Of a stretch of DNA of 29,454 nt, positions 7,062-15,150 are shown piece by piece. Made by a program: the position numbers and the translations under genes. The DNA comes from a virus. Within the stretch, counting starts at the first letter, position 1, and each line of letters starts with the position of its first letter. Under the pieces are notes generated by a model, which was given only the letters and a program-made list of their open reading frames with translations, did not search any database and was not told the origin of the DNA. The stretch is taken from the IMG/VR virus record IMGVR_UViG_3300018428_000119, positions 1 through 29,454 of that record. The stretch is one strand, 5' to 3'.

Positions 7062-8579
7062 TCAATTGTAGTCTAGACGCCATGTTCCCGGATGGTAAAT
7101 TCCGTCAAATGCCTTGTACCATTCGCCTTCGTCGGGGTCAAATTTATATTGTATATTGGTGTTTATATTTGTTGTATATATTATTGTACTATCTAAACTT
7201 GCAACACTTGCATCGAATACTACATTCCATTTCGTGCCCGTCCATTCTACTATATCATTAGCACCTGCAATGAAATCACTCCCGTCTGCATTCTTCCATG
7301 CGTCTGGTCCGTCGTACACGTAATTGTTCGGAGTAGAACCTACATCCTGGCCTACATTAACACTTGTATTGATAGCTTCTAGTAGTAAAATACGGGGGCT
7401 TTCACTACTCACGTTTCTTGGATCAAAATTCCTAGGATTTACAATATAATCTACTGTGCCTCTAGTGCCATTTTCACCTTCTAAAAGTGTATCGCTCGGA
7501 GTGCTATCAGTATCAAAATTAATATCAAGCTCTCTGGGATCATTCGAACTTAATGACACAGTGCCGCTTATTTCATATCCTGTATCTGCTCTACGTAATT
7601 TTATAGTAGTAACATAGTCTGTGAAGTGGAAAGGTAATGCGTTTATGTAACCTTCCCATGTTACGTCAGGTAATCCTTCGCCACGTTGTAGAGTTGCTGT
7701 ATTATTCAAAACAACGATACTAGCAGCTTGATAATTTATACCTATTACAGCATCAGCTTCACCAATAGAAATTCCTTCGTTTGTTCTTTCTTCTACTATA
7801 CCGCTATTACCATCGGATTTAATCACTGTATTTGTATTTGTGTTTAATGTGTCGCTATCTTTGTATTGATTTATTTCTGGTTTTGTTAAACCATTTACTA
7901 CATTTCCTGTATCTTCTGTGAAAACACTTGCAATAATATTTGTAATAACCCCTAGTCTCTTTACTTTTGCAGGAGGGTTAATAAAAATAGGAGTTTCAAA
8001 AGTTAGAGTAGAAATATCAATTGCATCATCTGTACCTGACGGAATAGATCTACTACTCCAATTTACATTTGTTAGTCTTACCGTTGTTAAACTAGTCCAA
8101 TCAACATAGTTGTCTGTAGTTTGTAATTCTAAACTAGGATTAAACAAAACAAGTATCTGTTCTAAAATTTGTAATTTTTGATCTGTGTTACTACTCCATA
8201 TATCAACATTCATAGTTAAAGTGTACGGAGTAGGCATAAGTCTTTCAACAGTGTAGTTTTTACCTTCTTGCTCAAGGTACTCATTACCTGCAGAATCATA
8301 ACGTCTCTCTCGTATATGGAGTTTATTCACATAGGAGCTATCACCACGTCGACTATCGTCTATAGCTAGTCCTGTAACATATACAGCCATTCTAGGAATA
8401 CTTGGCATTGATGCTTCACTATTTTGCGATATTAAATTAGCAACCTGCCGTGACATGTCTCCGTATGCTACGGGTATCTGTCTTTCATTACTGCTACCGT
8501 CAGTCCAATAAAAGTTACTCATCATCCTAACCATTTGAAGTAAATATCTTCTTATTTGATTATCGTAAAAGTGCTGCAT
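7062..8579 (-). CDS. 15: Tail sheath stabiliser/tail terminator gp15
   Basis: Homologue of T4 gp15, the hexameric ring that caps the tail and joins it to the neck. The N-terminus FYDNQIRRYLLQMVRMMSNF matches the T4 pattern FYNSSFRRY..., and residues 58-200 follow the family layout (IPRMAVYVTG; PTPYTLTMNVDIWSSN; ILEQILVLFNPSLEL; TLTFETPIFINPP). At 505 residues it is nearly twice T4 gp15 (272). The extra C-terminal 270 residues are beta rich and contain two Trp-containing modules (about 438-457 and 475-493) related to ones in gp14 and gp18. It is encoded on the minus strand after gp14, with a GAGAG site. Confidence 0.88.
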   Translation of the reverse strand: MQHFYDNQIRRYLLQMVRMMSNFYWTDGSSNERQIPVAYGDMSRQVANLISQNSEASMPSIPRMAVYVTGLAIDDSRRGDSSYVNKLHIRERRYDSAGNEYLEQEGKNYTVERLMPTPYTLTMNVDIWSSNTDQKLQILEQILVLFNPSLELQTTDNYVDWTSLTTVRLTNVNWSSRSIPSGTDDAIDISTLTFETPIFINPPAKVKRLGVITNIIASVFTEDTGNVVNGLTKPEINQYKDSDTLNTNTNTVIKSDGNSGIVEERTNEGISIGEADAVIGINYQAASIVVLNNTATLQRGEGLPDVTWEGYINALPFHFTDYVTTIKLRRADTGYEISGTVSLSSNDPRELDINFDTDSTPSDTLLEGENGTRGTVDYIVNPRNFDPRNVSSESPRILLLEAINTSVNVGQDVGSTPNNYVYDGPDAWKNADGSDFIAGANDIVEWTGTKWNVVFDASVASLDSTIIYTTNINTNIQYKFDPDEGEWYKAFDGIYHPGTWRLDYN

Positions 8580-8589
8580 TGTTTATCTC

Positions 8590-9699
8590 TCAATCTTCTG
8601 TTGGACGTAGAGCTTTGCTTAGACTTTGTCTCTCTTCAACAGTATCGCCGGCAATAACATCAGTTTTTGTATTATTGATAAAGGATGTCTTTTGAGTATT
8701 ACGTGTATTTGTATTTGTTAGTGTAAGTCTTACGTTGTCTTCCATAACATTCCATCTATCAGTTGTGTATCTAAATAATCTATTAGGCAAATAATCTGTT
8801 CGTAGAAAATAATCACCGTCTTCTGCATTTGTTGGAAAATAAATTCCAGTGCCAAACGGGGTTCCATTTGGTGGTAATCCGTCACCTAACAAGTAACCTT
8901 TATATCCAGACTTTACTGGCTTTCGCATATCATCTAAAATATCATCATTATTTGTTTCTAACAGTTCTATGTCGCCATTTTCGTCAGTTTGAATAGTAAA
9001 GAAATGTGCAGTATCGTAACCACTTAGTAAGGCATTTAATTCTGCTTCTTCTACAATTTTATTGTTGATAAAAACTTCTGCATCAAAAACGCTGTTATCA
9101 TCACGAACTGAAGTTCCATCTTCGTTTTCGATATCAAGTATGTCTTTAAATTCTTGACTATCTGTCAATCTTTTAAGTTTAAGTCTATATAAGTGTGGAT
9201 ACCAAGTTTGTGTATAACCCTGTGAAGCACGACTTACATCCTCAACTACAAAATATCTTTTTAATGCATAGTTTGAATCGTTTAAAGCATACTCGTCTCG
9301 CAATGCTGGAAGTTCAATTACATCTCCTGCGATAATTTTTCTTTCTAAAGTTTTTACTGTGCTTCTTATATGGACTGTTAGAAACAGTGTGTCATTAGCT
9401 AAAAACATTCCAAACTGACTTAAATCAAAATCTAAATCAGCTACATTGTAAACACATCTAATTGTGTAGACATCTTTTTCGTAACTTCGGTCTCTATTTT
9501 CTAGAAACAACATGTCTTGAACAGACAATGCATCTAAATTTGTTACCCCGTCTTCTATCTGTGCTTCAGATAAGCTATGACCCATAAGTTTATGTAGATG
9601 CATATCTACTCCACCTACAGTAAACATTTCTAAGATTTGATTATCTAAGAATTCGTAATCTGGGCCCTTTTCGGGTTTATATAAACTAAGTCTCGGCAT
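8590..9699 (-). CDS. 14: Neck protein gp14
   Basis: Head-completion and neck protein that seals the filled head and joins it to the tail. The N-terminal 190 residues fit the T4 gp14 family (MPRLSLYKPEKGPDYEFLDN start; VGGVDMHLHKLMG near 28-40; a KRYFVVEDVSRASQGYTQTW stretch near 147-166). At 369 residues it exceeds T4 gp14 (256). The addition lies after about residue 200 and includes a GDGLPPNGTPFG stretch near 272-283 and the module GDYFLRTDYLPNRLFRYTTDRWNV at about 295-318. It is divergent from gp13 with only 37 bases between start codons. No Shine-Dalgarno is visible and a late-like ACTAAATA lies four bases before the ATG. Confidence 0.88.
   Translation of the reverse strand: MPRLSLYKPEKGPDYEFLDNQILEMFTVGGVDMHLHKLMGHSLSEAQIEDGVTNLDALSVQDMLFLENRDRSYEKDVYTIRCVYNVADLDFDLSQFGMFLANDTLFLTVHIRSTVKTLERKIIAGDVIELPALRDEYALNDSNYALKRYFVVEDVSRASQGYTQTWYPHLYRLKLKRLTDSQEFKDILDIENEDGTSVRDDNSVFDAEVFINNKIVEEAELNALLSGYDTAHFFTIQTDENGDIELLETNNDDILDDMRKPVKSGYKGYLLGDGLPPNGTPFGTGIYFPTNAEDGDYFLRTDYLPNRLFRYTTDRWNVMEDNVRLTLTNTNTRNTQKTSFINNTKTDVIAGDTVEERQSLSKALRPTED
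8740..8826 (-). other. Trp/Tyr structural module in gp14
   Basis: Residues about 292-320 of gp14 follow the pattern D-G-D-Y-F-L-R-T, then N-R-L-F-R-Y, then D-R-W-N-V. Similar G-x-(V/I)-W-(L/V)-x-T...Y-x-(Y/W)...W modules occur several times in gp18 and near the end of gp15. Confidence 0.5.
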
Positions 9700-9703
9700 A
9701 CTG

Positions 9704-9721
9704 TATTTAGTAACATAAATA
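9704..9721. promoter_or_regulatory. Back-to-back late promoters for gp14 and gp13
   Basis: On the plus strand CATAAATA (9714-9721) precedes gp13. On the minus strand ACTAAATA (9711-9704) precedes gp14. The boxes are two bases apart. Late promoters of the T4 type need only this -10-like box plus the sliding clamp, so two can fit in this space. Confidence 0.55.
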
Positions 9722-9736
9722 GTATGGAGAAACCCA

Positions 9737-10489
9737 ATGGCGACTACTACAAAACAAGAAATTTATGATTATGTGCATACCTTACTAGGCGGAGGTATGG
9801 TTGATATAGAACTTGACCCTATCCATTATGAAACTGCTTTAGAAAAAGCTTTCATAAAGTTTAGACAAAGATCTGACAATAGTGTTGAAGAAGCTTATTT
9901 TTTCATGCCTACAGTGGAAGACCAAAATGAGTATACACTTCCTAGTGAAATTGTAGAAGTACGTCAAATATTTAGAAGATCTATCGGTTCTAGATCAGGT
10001 GGTGGCGACGGCGGCACACTATTTGAACCTTTCAATCTTGCATATACAAATACATATTTGCTTAGTGGTTCTAATTTAGGCGGACTAGCTACATATAACT
10101 TTTTCACACAATATCAAGAATTAGTAGGACGAATGTTCGGTTCATTTATAGAATTCAAATGGAATACCACAACAAAAAAATTAACTTTGTTACAACGTCC
10201 ACGTACTAAAGAAAACTTGCTTTTGATGTGTTATAATTACAGACCAGATGACCAATTGCTAGACGATTATCTTGCAAAACAATGGATTAAAGATTATACA
10301 TTAGCAACTGCAAAATTTATGCTAGGCGAAGCAAGAGAAAAATTTGCTACTATTGCAGGTCCTCAAGGCGGTACAAGTTTAAACGGTAGCCAACTTAAAT
10401 CAGAAGCAACTGTTGAATTAGAAAAATTAGAAAAAGAAGTTTCAACAGCAGTATCTGGTGGAGTGGGATATGGATTTGCTATAGGCTAA
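9737..10489 (+). CDS. 13: Neck protein gp13
   Basis: Head-completion/neck protein that with gp14 closes the packaged head. It has 250 residues (T4 gp13: 309). Family features include the helical N-terminus TTKQEIYDYVHTLLGGGMVD, the stretch ALEKAFIKFRQRSDN near 35-49, EYTLPSEIVEVRQIFRR near 66-82, and KQWIKDYTLATAKFMLGEAR near 181-200. The GGAG site is 7 bases before ATG. The predicted late start is about 10 bases upstream of the ATG, giving a very short leader. Its partner gp14 is on the other strand, unlike T4. Confidence 0.92.
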   Translation: MATTTKQEIYDYVHTLLGGGMVDIELDPIHYETALEKAFIKFRQRSDNSVEEAYFFMPTVEDQNEYTLPSEIVEVRQIFRRSIGSRSGGGDGGTLFEPFNLAYTNTYLLSGSNLGGLATYNFFTQYQELVGRMFGSFIEFKWNTTTKKLTLLQRPRTKENLLLMCYNYRPDDQLLDDYLAKQWIKDYTLATAKFMLGEAREKFATIAGPQGGTSLNGSQLKSEATVELEKLEKEVSTAVSGGVGYGFAIG

Positions 10490-10495
10490 TTTATA

Positions 10496-10524
10496 TTGAC
10501 ACAAGTAATAAATTCATATATATT
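10496..10524 (+). promoter_or_regulatory. Sigma70-type promoter for dNMP-kinase-like gene
   Basis: TTGACA at 10496-10501, a 17-base spacer, and TATATT at 10519-10524. The predicted start, seven bases further on, is base 10531, the A of the gene's ATG. This is one of three classical promoters in the window. Confidence 0.8.
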
Positions 10525-10530
10525 ATAAGA

Positions 10531-11034
10531 ATGAAATTACTTGTTATTGGTCATGGTCGCCACGGTAAAGATACAGTCTGTGACATTTTAAAAGAAAATT
10601 ATGGTTATAATTTTATAAGCAGTAGTGAGTTTTGTGCACAACTGTTTATCTATGATCAACTTAAAACAAAATATAATTACAAAAACTATGAAGAATGCTA
10701 TGTAGATAGGCATAATCACAGGGCCGAATGGTATGATTTAATTAGTGGATATAATAAAGATAATCCTGCAAAGTTAGGCACTGAAATTTTTAAAGCATAT
10801 GACATTTATTGCGGTCTTAGAAACGCTAAAGAGTTTCATGCTATGAAAGAACAAAAAGTTTTTGACTTTGCGCTTTGGGTTGATAGATCAAAAGTTTTAC
10901 CACAAGAACAAAGTAATAGTATGACTCTAGATATATCGATGGCCGACTTTGTAATTGACAATAATAAAGATATAATTTATCTTAGAGAGCAAATAGATTC
11001 TGTAGTTCAATTCATAGCAGATCACCGTAAATAG
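10531..11034 (+). CDS. dNMP-kinase-like P-loop protein
   Basis: A 167-residue P-loop NTPase of the deoxynucleoside monophosphate kinase/dephospho-CoA kinase type. It would transfer phosphate from ATP to dNMPs for phage DNA synthesis. The Walker A is GHGRHGKDT at residues 7-15, and the C-terminal MADFVIDNN around 138-146 is typical of this group. T4 gp1 is longer (241), so lid and substrate-binding parts may be reduced, and activity is not assured. Despite lying between late genes it has its own sigma70-type promoter, no visible Shine-Dalgarno and probably no leader. Early expression would suit nucleotide metabolism. Confidence 0.8.
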   Translation: MKLLVIGHGRHGKDTVCDILKENYGYNFISSSEFCAQLFIYDQLKTKYNYKNYEECYVDRHNHRAEWYDLISGYNKDNPAKLGTEIFKAYDIYCGLRNAKEFHAMKEQKVFDFALWVDRSKVLPQEQSNSMTLDISMADFVIDNNKDIIYLREQIDSVVQFIADHRK

Positions 11035-11056
11035 TACAACTTTTTCTCTCAAAATG

Positions 11057-11064
11057 TATAAATA
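11057..11064 (+). promoter_or_regulatory. T4-type late promoter (TATAAATA) for gp18
   Basis: Exact eight-base match to the T4 late consensus, 26 bases before the gp18 start. A TAGGAGAG ribosome-binding site lies in the short leader. Confidence 0.88.
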
Positions 11065-11090
11065 CTAAAAACCCATTAGGAGAGAAAAAC

Positions 11091-14000
11091 ATGGCAGGAT
11101 TAGTTTCACCAGGCGTTCAGGTCACAGTAATAGACGAAAGTTTTTACACCCCAGCTGAACCTGGTACAATTCCAATGATATTTGTTGCAAGTCGCGAAAA
11201 CAAGGCAAATGCTTCAGCAACAGGTATTGCACAAGGGACTACTAGCGCAAACGCTGGAAAGCCTTACTTAATAAGCTCGCAGCGTGAACTTGCAGATTTC
11301 TTTGGTGATCCTGTTTTCGAAACAGACGAAAACAATAATGCAATTCACGGCGGTGAACTGAATGAATATGGATTGCAAGCAGCATATTCTTACTTAGGCG
11401 TAAGCAACCGTGCTTATGTAGTGAGAGCAGACGTAGATCTTGCAGAGCTAGCACCAACCAACGAAGCGCCGGATGCATTTCCGCCAAACGGTACAGCTTG
11501 GCTAGACGCAGATGACACAAAATGGGGAATTCAAGTTTGGAACGGCGCTGCTAAGACTGTAACAAATGGGCAAACTTTTTCTAACGCAGTACCTATATAC
11601 ATTACAAAACAAAATCAGGTTGTAGATTATGCAGGTGCAGATTATACTCCTAAGGGTTCTGTAGGTGCAATTGGCGAATATGCTGTAGTAACTTTGACTA
11701 ATGTTGTAAAGTATTGGTACAAAAACATAAGTGGTACTTGGGTAGAAGTAGGTTCAAGCGCATGGACAAAAAGTTGGCCTACAATTAAAGCTAGTTCAGC
11801 AAACCCTACACTAACTGCCGGCAGTGCAAACATTACAATTAATGGCACTGTGCTTGCTGTTGACCAAGAAACTGTGACTACAATAGCAAGTAATATTAAT
11901 ACACTAGCTATTGATGGCATAACTGCTGCAAACGTAGACGGTTTTTTAGAAATATACAGCGATGGTACAAGTTCGGGTGCAGACGATAGTACACTAGGCG
12001 GCCCTATTATATTAGGCGGCGACAGCAGTAAGTTGACACAAATGGGTCTTACTGCTGGCACATATTATCCACCTGCTTTACAAGTATCAAGACATACTTC
12101 TGTGCCTGAATGGAAAACTGGTGATACATATTCACGTCCGACAGGCAGTGTATGGCTTAAAACTTCTACACCTAACTTAGGGCTAAACATAGGTTTATAT
12201 TTCTGGAATAGTTCCACACTACTCTGGGATGAAAGAGAAGTCACAGCATATGATACTAACGCAGCAGCTTTGAAAGCATTAGATCCAACTGGCGGCGGAG
12301 TAAATATTGCAATAGGCACAACTTATGCTAAAGTAAATGTAGATGCAGTTACACCTCCGAGAGCTAACTTTAGAATATATGAAAGAGTAGCGTCGGGCGC
12401 AACAGTGATTACAACCGATGCAATTTCTGATACAAATCCAGGTGCAGGTACAAATACCTTTACAATGACATCTACAGAAAAGAATCAAGAAACTTACGAT
12501 GCTGCAACTACAGTAAGTGTTACTACAACAGGTAGTAAGAGTGCAGACGCAGACGCTATTGCAAATGCTATTAATGCTGCAAATGTTGACCATGTAAGTG
12601 CAGAAGTAACAGACTTATTCCAAATTAGAATTACACACGCTTTAGGCGGTGAAATAAAGTTTGTAGATACTGACGGATTACTAAACACAATAGGATTCCT
12701 TCCGTACTCAGCTACTAATCCAGTAAGCATGGTAAACTTAGACTATGTAGACGGCACAGGCGCTTCTACAAGTCCTAGACAGTTCCAAGCTACAAACTGG
12801 CGTCCTTTAACATACACAGCATCAACAGCAGCTCCACTTGCTCTTGCTGATCAAGGACAGCGTTGGTATAGCAGTGTAATTGACGAAGTTGATATTCTTT
12901 ATCACAACGGTACAACTTGGAAAGGTTACAAAAATGCATTTGCAGATACTGATCCAAATGGTCCGCAGGTTAGATTTACAATGCCAGAAACACAAAGCGA
13001 CGGTAGTGCTCTTGTAGACGGCGATATTTGGGTAAGCACAGCTGACCTAGATAACTATCCTTTGATTTATGTATATGATAGTACAATTCCAGGACCAATA
13101 GAAGCTAAATGGGGCTCGGCAAAAGACATAACAGATCAAAGCACAGAAGACGGAGTGCTATTTGATGATGCTCGCTTTGGAACATCCGGCGGTACAGGCG
13201 GTGACTCACCAGTTGCACCTAGCGGAACAATAAAAGAACTCCTAGAGTCAGATTTCTTAGATCCAGATGCTCCAGACCCAGCACTATATCCAAAAGGTAT
13301 GCTACTATGGAACTTACGTAGAAGTGGTTACAATGTAAGACGTTTCGAAAGAAATTACATTGACTTAAACGCAGATAATCTACGTATGGGCGTAGAAGGT
13401 GCAGTGCCGATGACTAACTACTATCCACATCGTTGGGTAACCGATAGTGCAAATAAAGAAAACGGTGCTGGTAACTTTGGACGTTTTGCACAGCGTAAAG
13501 TAGTTGTTACTGCTATACAGTCTGCAATGAACAGCAGCGAAGAAATTAGAGACGACGAAAGCTATGACTTTAACTTGCTAGCAACTCCTGGATATCCAGA
13601 GCTACATAACGAAATGATTAGTTTGAACTTTGATAGAAACTTAACTGCATTTATTGTAGCTGACACGCCGTTTAGATTAACAAGTGATACTCCATCGTTA
13701 CAAGCTTATGCACTTAACTCCGCAAATAGCCCACAAGATGACGAAAACGGAATTGTTAGCAGAGATGAATATATGGGCGTTTACTATCCAAGTGGTTTCT
13801 CAAGTGATAACTTTGGAAACGATATTGTTGTTCCGCCAAGTCACATGATGCTTAGAACTATTAGTTTAAGTGACCAAGTTTCGTTCCCATGGTTTGCACC
13901 AGCAGGCACAAGACGTGGCGGTATTACAAACGCTAGTTCTACAGGATTTGTAAATAGTGAAGGTGAATATACACCTATATCTCTTAACAATGGTCAAAGA

Positions 14001-14420
14001 GATACGCTTTATGAAAATGCAATAAATCCTATAACTTTCATAAGTGGTTCAGGCTTAGTAGCATTCGGACAAAAAACAAGAGCAAGAAATGCAAGCGCAC
14101 TTGACCGTATAAATGTTGCAAGACTTATCATTTATATGAGAAAGCAGTTAAAGAAACTTGCAAAGCCGTATCTATTTGAGCCAAATGATAAAATCACTAG
14201 AGATGAAATCAAAGCAGCTTGTGAAAGTTTATTACTAGAGCTTGTTGGTAACAGAGCACTTTATGACTTCTTAGTTGTATGTGATGAAACAAATAATACA
14301 CCAGCTAGAATCGATCGTAACGAACTTTATATTGATATTGCAATTGAACCAGTTAAAGCAATTGAATTTATTTACATTCCATTGCGTATTAAAAATACCG
14401 GTGAGATAGCAAATCTCTAA
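11091..14420 (+). CDS. 18: Contractile tail sheath protein gp18
   Basis: Forms the contractile sheath around the tail tube. At 1109 residues it is far larger than T4 gp18 (659). The first about 120 residues (MAGLVSPGVQVTVIDES; ISSQRELADFFGDPVF; GLQAAYSYLGVSNRAYVVRAD) and the last about 390 (from LLLWNLRRSGYNVRRF-like sequence near 737 to IEFIYIPLRIKNTGEI) are clearly the conserved sheath. Between them is an expanded protruding region, about 125-715. It contains four G-x-x-W modules (near 133-151, 352-382, 588-611, 643-674) and two segments resembling flagellar hook-associated IN motifs (258-322 and 485-538). The strong late promoter and ribosome-binding site suit its high copy number. Confidence 0.95.
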   Translation: MAGLVSPGVQVTVIDESFYTPAEPGTIPMIFVASRENKANASATGIAQGTTSANAGKPYLISSQRELADFFGDPVFETDENNNAIHGGELNEYGLQAAYSYLGVSNRAYVVRADVDLAELAPTNEAPDAFPPNGTAWLDADDTKWGIQVWNGAAKTVTNGQTFSNAVPIYITKQNQVVDYAGADYTPKGSVGAIGEYAVVTLTNVVKYWYKNISGTWVEVGSSAWTKSWPTIKASSANPTLTAGSANITINGTVLAVDQETVTTIASNINTLAIDGITAANVDGFLEIYSDGTSSGADDSTLGGPIILGGDSSKLTQMGLTAGTYYPPALQVSRHTSVPEWKTGDTYSRPTGSVWLKTSTPNLGLNIGLYFWNSSTLLWDEREVTAYDTNAAALKALDPTGGGVNIAIGTTYAKVNVDAVTPPRANFRIYERVASGATVITTDAISDTNPGAGTNTFTMTSTEKNQETYDAATTVSVTTTGSKSADADAIANAINAANVDHVSAEVTDLFQIRITHALGGEIKFVDTDGLLNTIGFLPYSATNPVSMVNLDYVDGTGASTSPRQFQATNWRPLTYTASTAAPLALADQGQRWYSSVIDEVDILYHNGTTWKGYKNAFADTDPNGPQVRFTMPETQSDGSALVDGDIWVSTADLDNYPLIYVYDSTIPGPIEAKWGSAKDITDQSTEDGVLFDDARFGTSGGTGGDSPVAPSGTIKELLESDFLDPDAPDPALYPKGMLLWNLRRSGYNVRRFERNYIDLNADNLRMGVEGAVPMTNYYPHRWVTDSANKENGAGNFGRFAQRKVVVTAIQSAMNSSEEIRDDESYDFNLLATPGYPELHNEMISLNFDRNLTAFIVADTPFRLTSDTPSLQAYALNSANSPQDDENGIVSRDEYMGVYYPSGFSSDNFGNDIVVPPSHMMLRTISLSDQVSFPWFAPAGTRRGGITNASSTGFVNSEGEYTPISLNNGQRDTLYENAINPITFISGSGLVAFGQKTRARNASALDRINVARLIIYMRKQLKKLAKPYLFEPNDKITRDEIKAACESLLLELVGNRALYDFLVVCDETNNTPARIDRNELYIDIAIEPVKAIEFIYIPLRIKNTGEIANL
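11862..12704 (+). other. gp18 insertion with two flagellar IN-like motifs
   Basis: First motif, residues 258-322: TIASNIN, then a predicted strand GFLEIYSDG, then GGPIILGGDSS and MGLTAG. Second, residues 485-538: AIANAINAANVD, then FQIRITHALGGEI and a TIGFLP ending. The order helix with (A/L)-x-x-I-N, then strand, then L/I-x-x-x-G, then LG(L/F) resembles the IN motif of FlgK and FliD. This is pattern similarity only. Confidence 0.5.
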
Positions 14421-14424
14421 AACG

Positions 14425-14432
14425 GCTAAATA
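14425..14432 (+). promoter_or_regulatory. Late-promoter-like box (GCTAAATA) for gp19
   Basis: Six of eight bases match TATAAATA. It lies 26 bases before the gp19 ATG, the same spacing as the exact box before gp18, with an AGAGGAGC ribosome-binding site between. Confidence 0.55.
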
Positions 14433-14457
14433 CTAGTAACAAAGAGGAGCAAAAAAT

Positions 14458-15084
14458 ATGGCAGTAGGTACGCTTAACAAAATGACAGTGCCGCTTTCCA
14501 ATAATCAGAGCGCAAATAACCAAGCACTGTTGATGCCAAAGTTACAGTACAGATTCCGAGTGTCATTTATTAACTTCGGAGTAAGTACACCTACTACTGA
14601 ATTAACTAAGCAAGTTATTGACGTGACAAGGCCAACTGTAAACTTTGATCAAATAGAACTACATTCGTACAATAGTAGAATATATTTGGCTGGTAAGCAC
14701 GAATGGCAAAATATAAGTATTAACTTACGTGAAGATGTTAATAATAATGTTCAGTTACTAGTAGGCGAACAGTTACAAAAACAGTTTGATTTTTATGAGC
14801 AAGCAAGTGCAGCATCTGGGTTAGATTACAAATTCCAGACTCATATAGAAATTTTAGACGGCGGTAATGGCATAAATGAACCTGCGGTACTAGAAACATT
14901 TGAATTAGTAGGGTGTTATTTGTCAAGTGCAAATTATAATCAGCTTAACTATTCAACATCAGACGCAATGACTATAAGTTTAGACATACGTTATGACAAC
15001 GCAATTCAAACACCACAAGGTGCTGGAATAGGTGCAGCAGTAGATCGTACTACAAACACTTTAAGCACAGGCGCTGGTGTGTAA
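14458..15084 (+). CDS. 19: Tail tube protein gp19
   Basis: Forms the hexameric rings of the inner tail tube. It has 208 residues (T4 gp19: 163). Diagnostic stretches are PKLQYRFRVSFINFGVS near 28-44, TKQVIDVTRPTVNFDQIELH near 50-69, and KHEWQNISINLREDVNNNV near 81-99, followed by VLETFELVGCYLSSANYNQL near 142-161. Position directly after gp18, with a late-like promoter and a strong terminator after it, confirms the call. The C-terminus is Thr/Gly/Ala rich and slightly extended. Confidence 0.95.
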   Translation: MAVGTLNKMTVPLSNNQSANNQALLMPKLQYRFRVSFINFGVSTPTTELTKQVIDVTRPTVNFDQIELHSYNSRIYLAGKHEWQNISINLREDVNNNVQLLVGEQLQKQFDFYEQASAASGLDYKFQTHIEILDGGNGINEPAVLETFELVGCYLSSANYNQLNYSTSDAMTISLDIRYDNAIQTPQGAGIGAAVDRTTNTLSTGAGV

Positions 15085-15105
15085 TACACTTAGAGTTTAA
15101 TATAC

Positions 15106-15134
15106 AAAGAGGGGGTTTTGTGCCCCCTTTTTTT
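15106..15134 (+). terminator. Intrinsic terminator after gp19
   Basis: GGGGG at 15111-15115 pairs with CCCCC at 15123-15127, and flanking A/G and T bases lengthen the stem to about 10 bp. A run of T follows. Confidence 0.9.
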
Positions 15135-15137
15135 ATG

Positions 15138-15145
15138 GATAAATA
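15138..15145 (+). promoter_or_regulatory. T4-type late promoter (GATAAATA), start on ATG
   Basis: It lies three bases after the terminator T-run. With T4-type spacing, the first transcribed base would be 15151, the A of the next gene's ATG. No ribosome-binding site can be accommodated. Confidence 0.7.
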
Positions 15146-15150
15146 TTATT

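Noticed and set aside
15118-15150. In-frame extension of the tube paralogue starting at ATG 15118
   Set aside because: It lies inside the gp19 terminator hairpin and upstream of the late promoter. The encoded 11 residues look like translated non-coding DNA.
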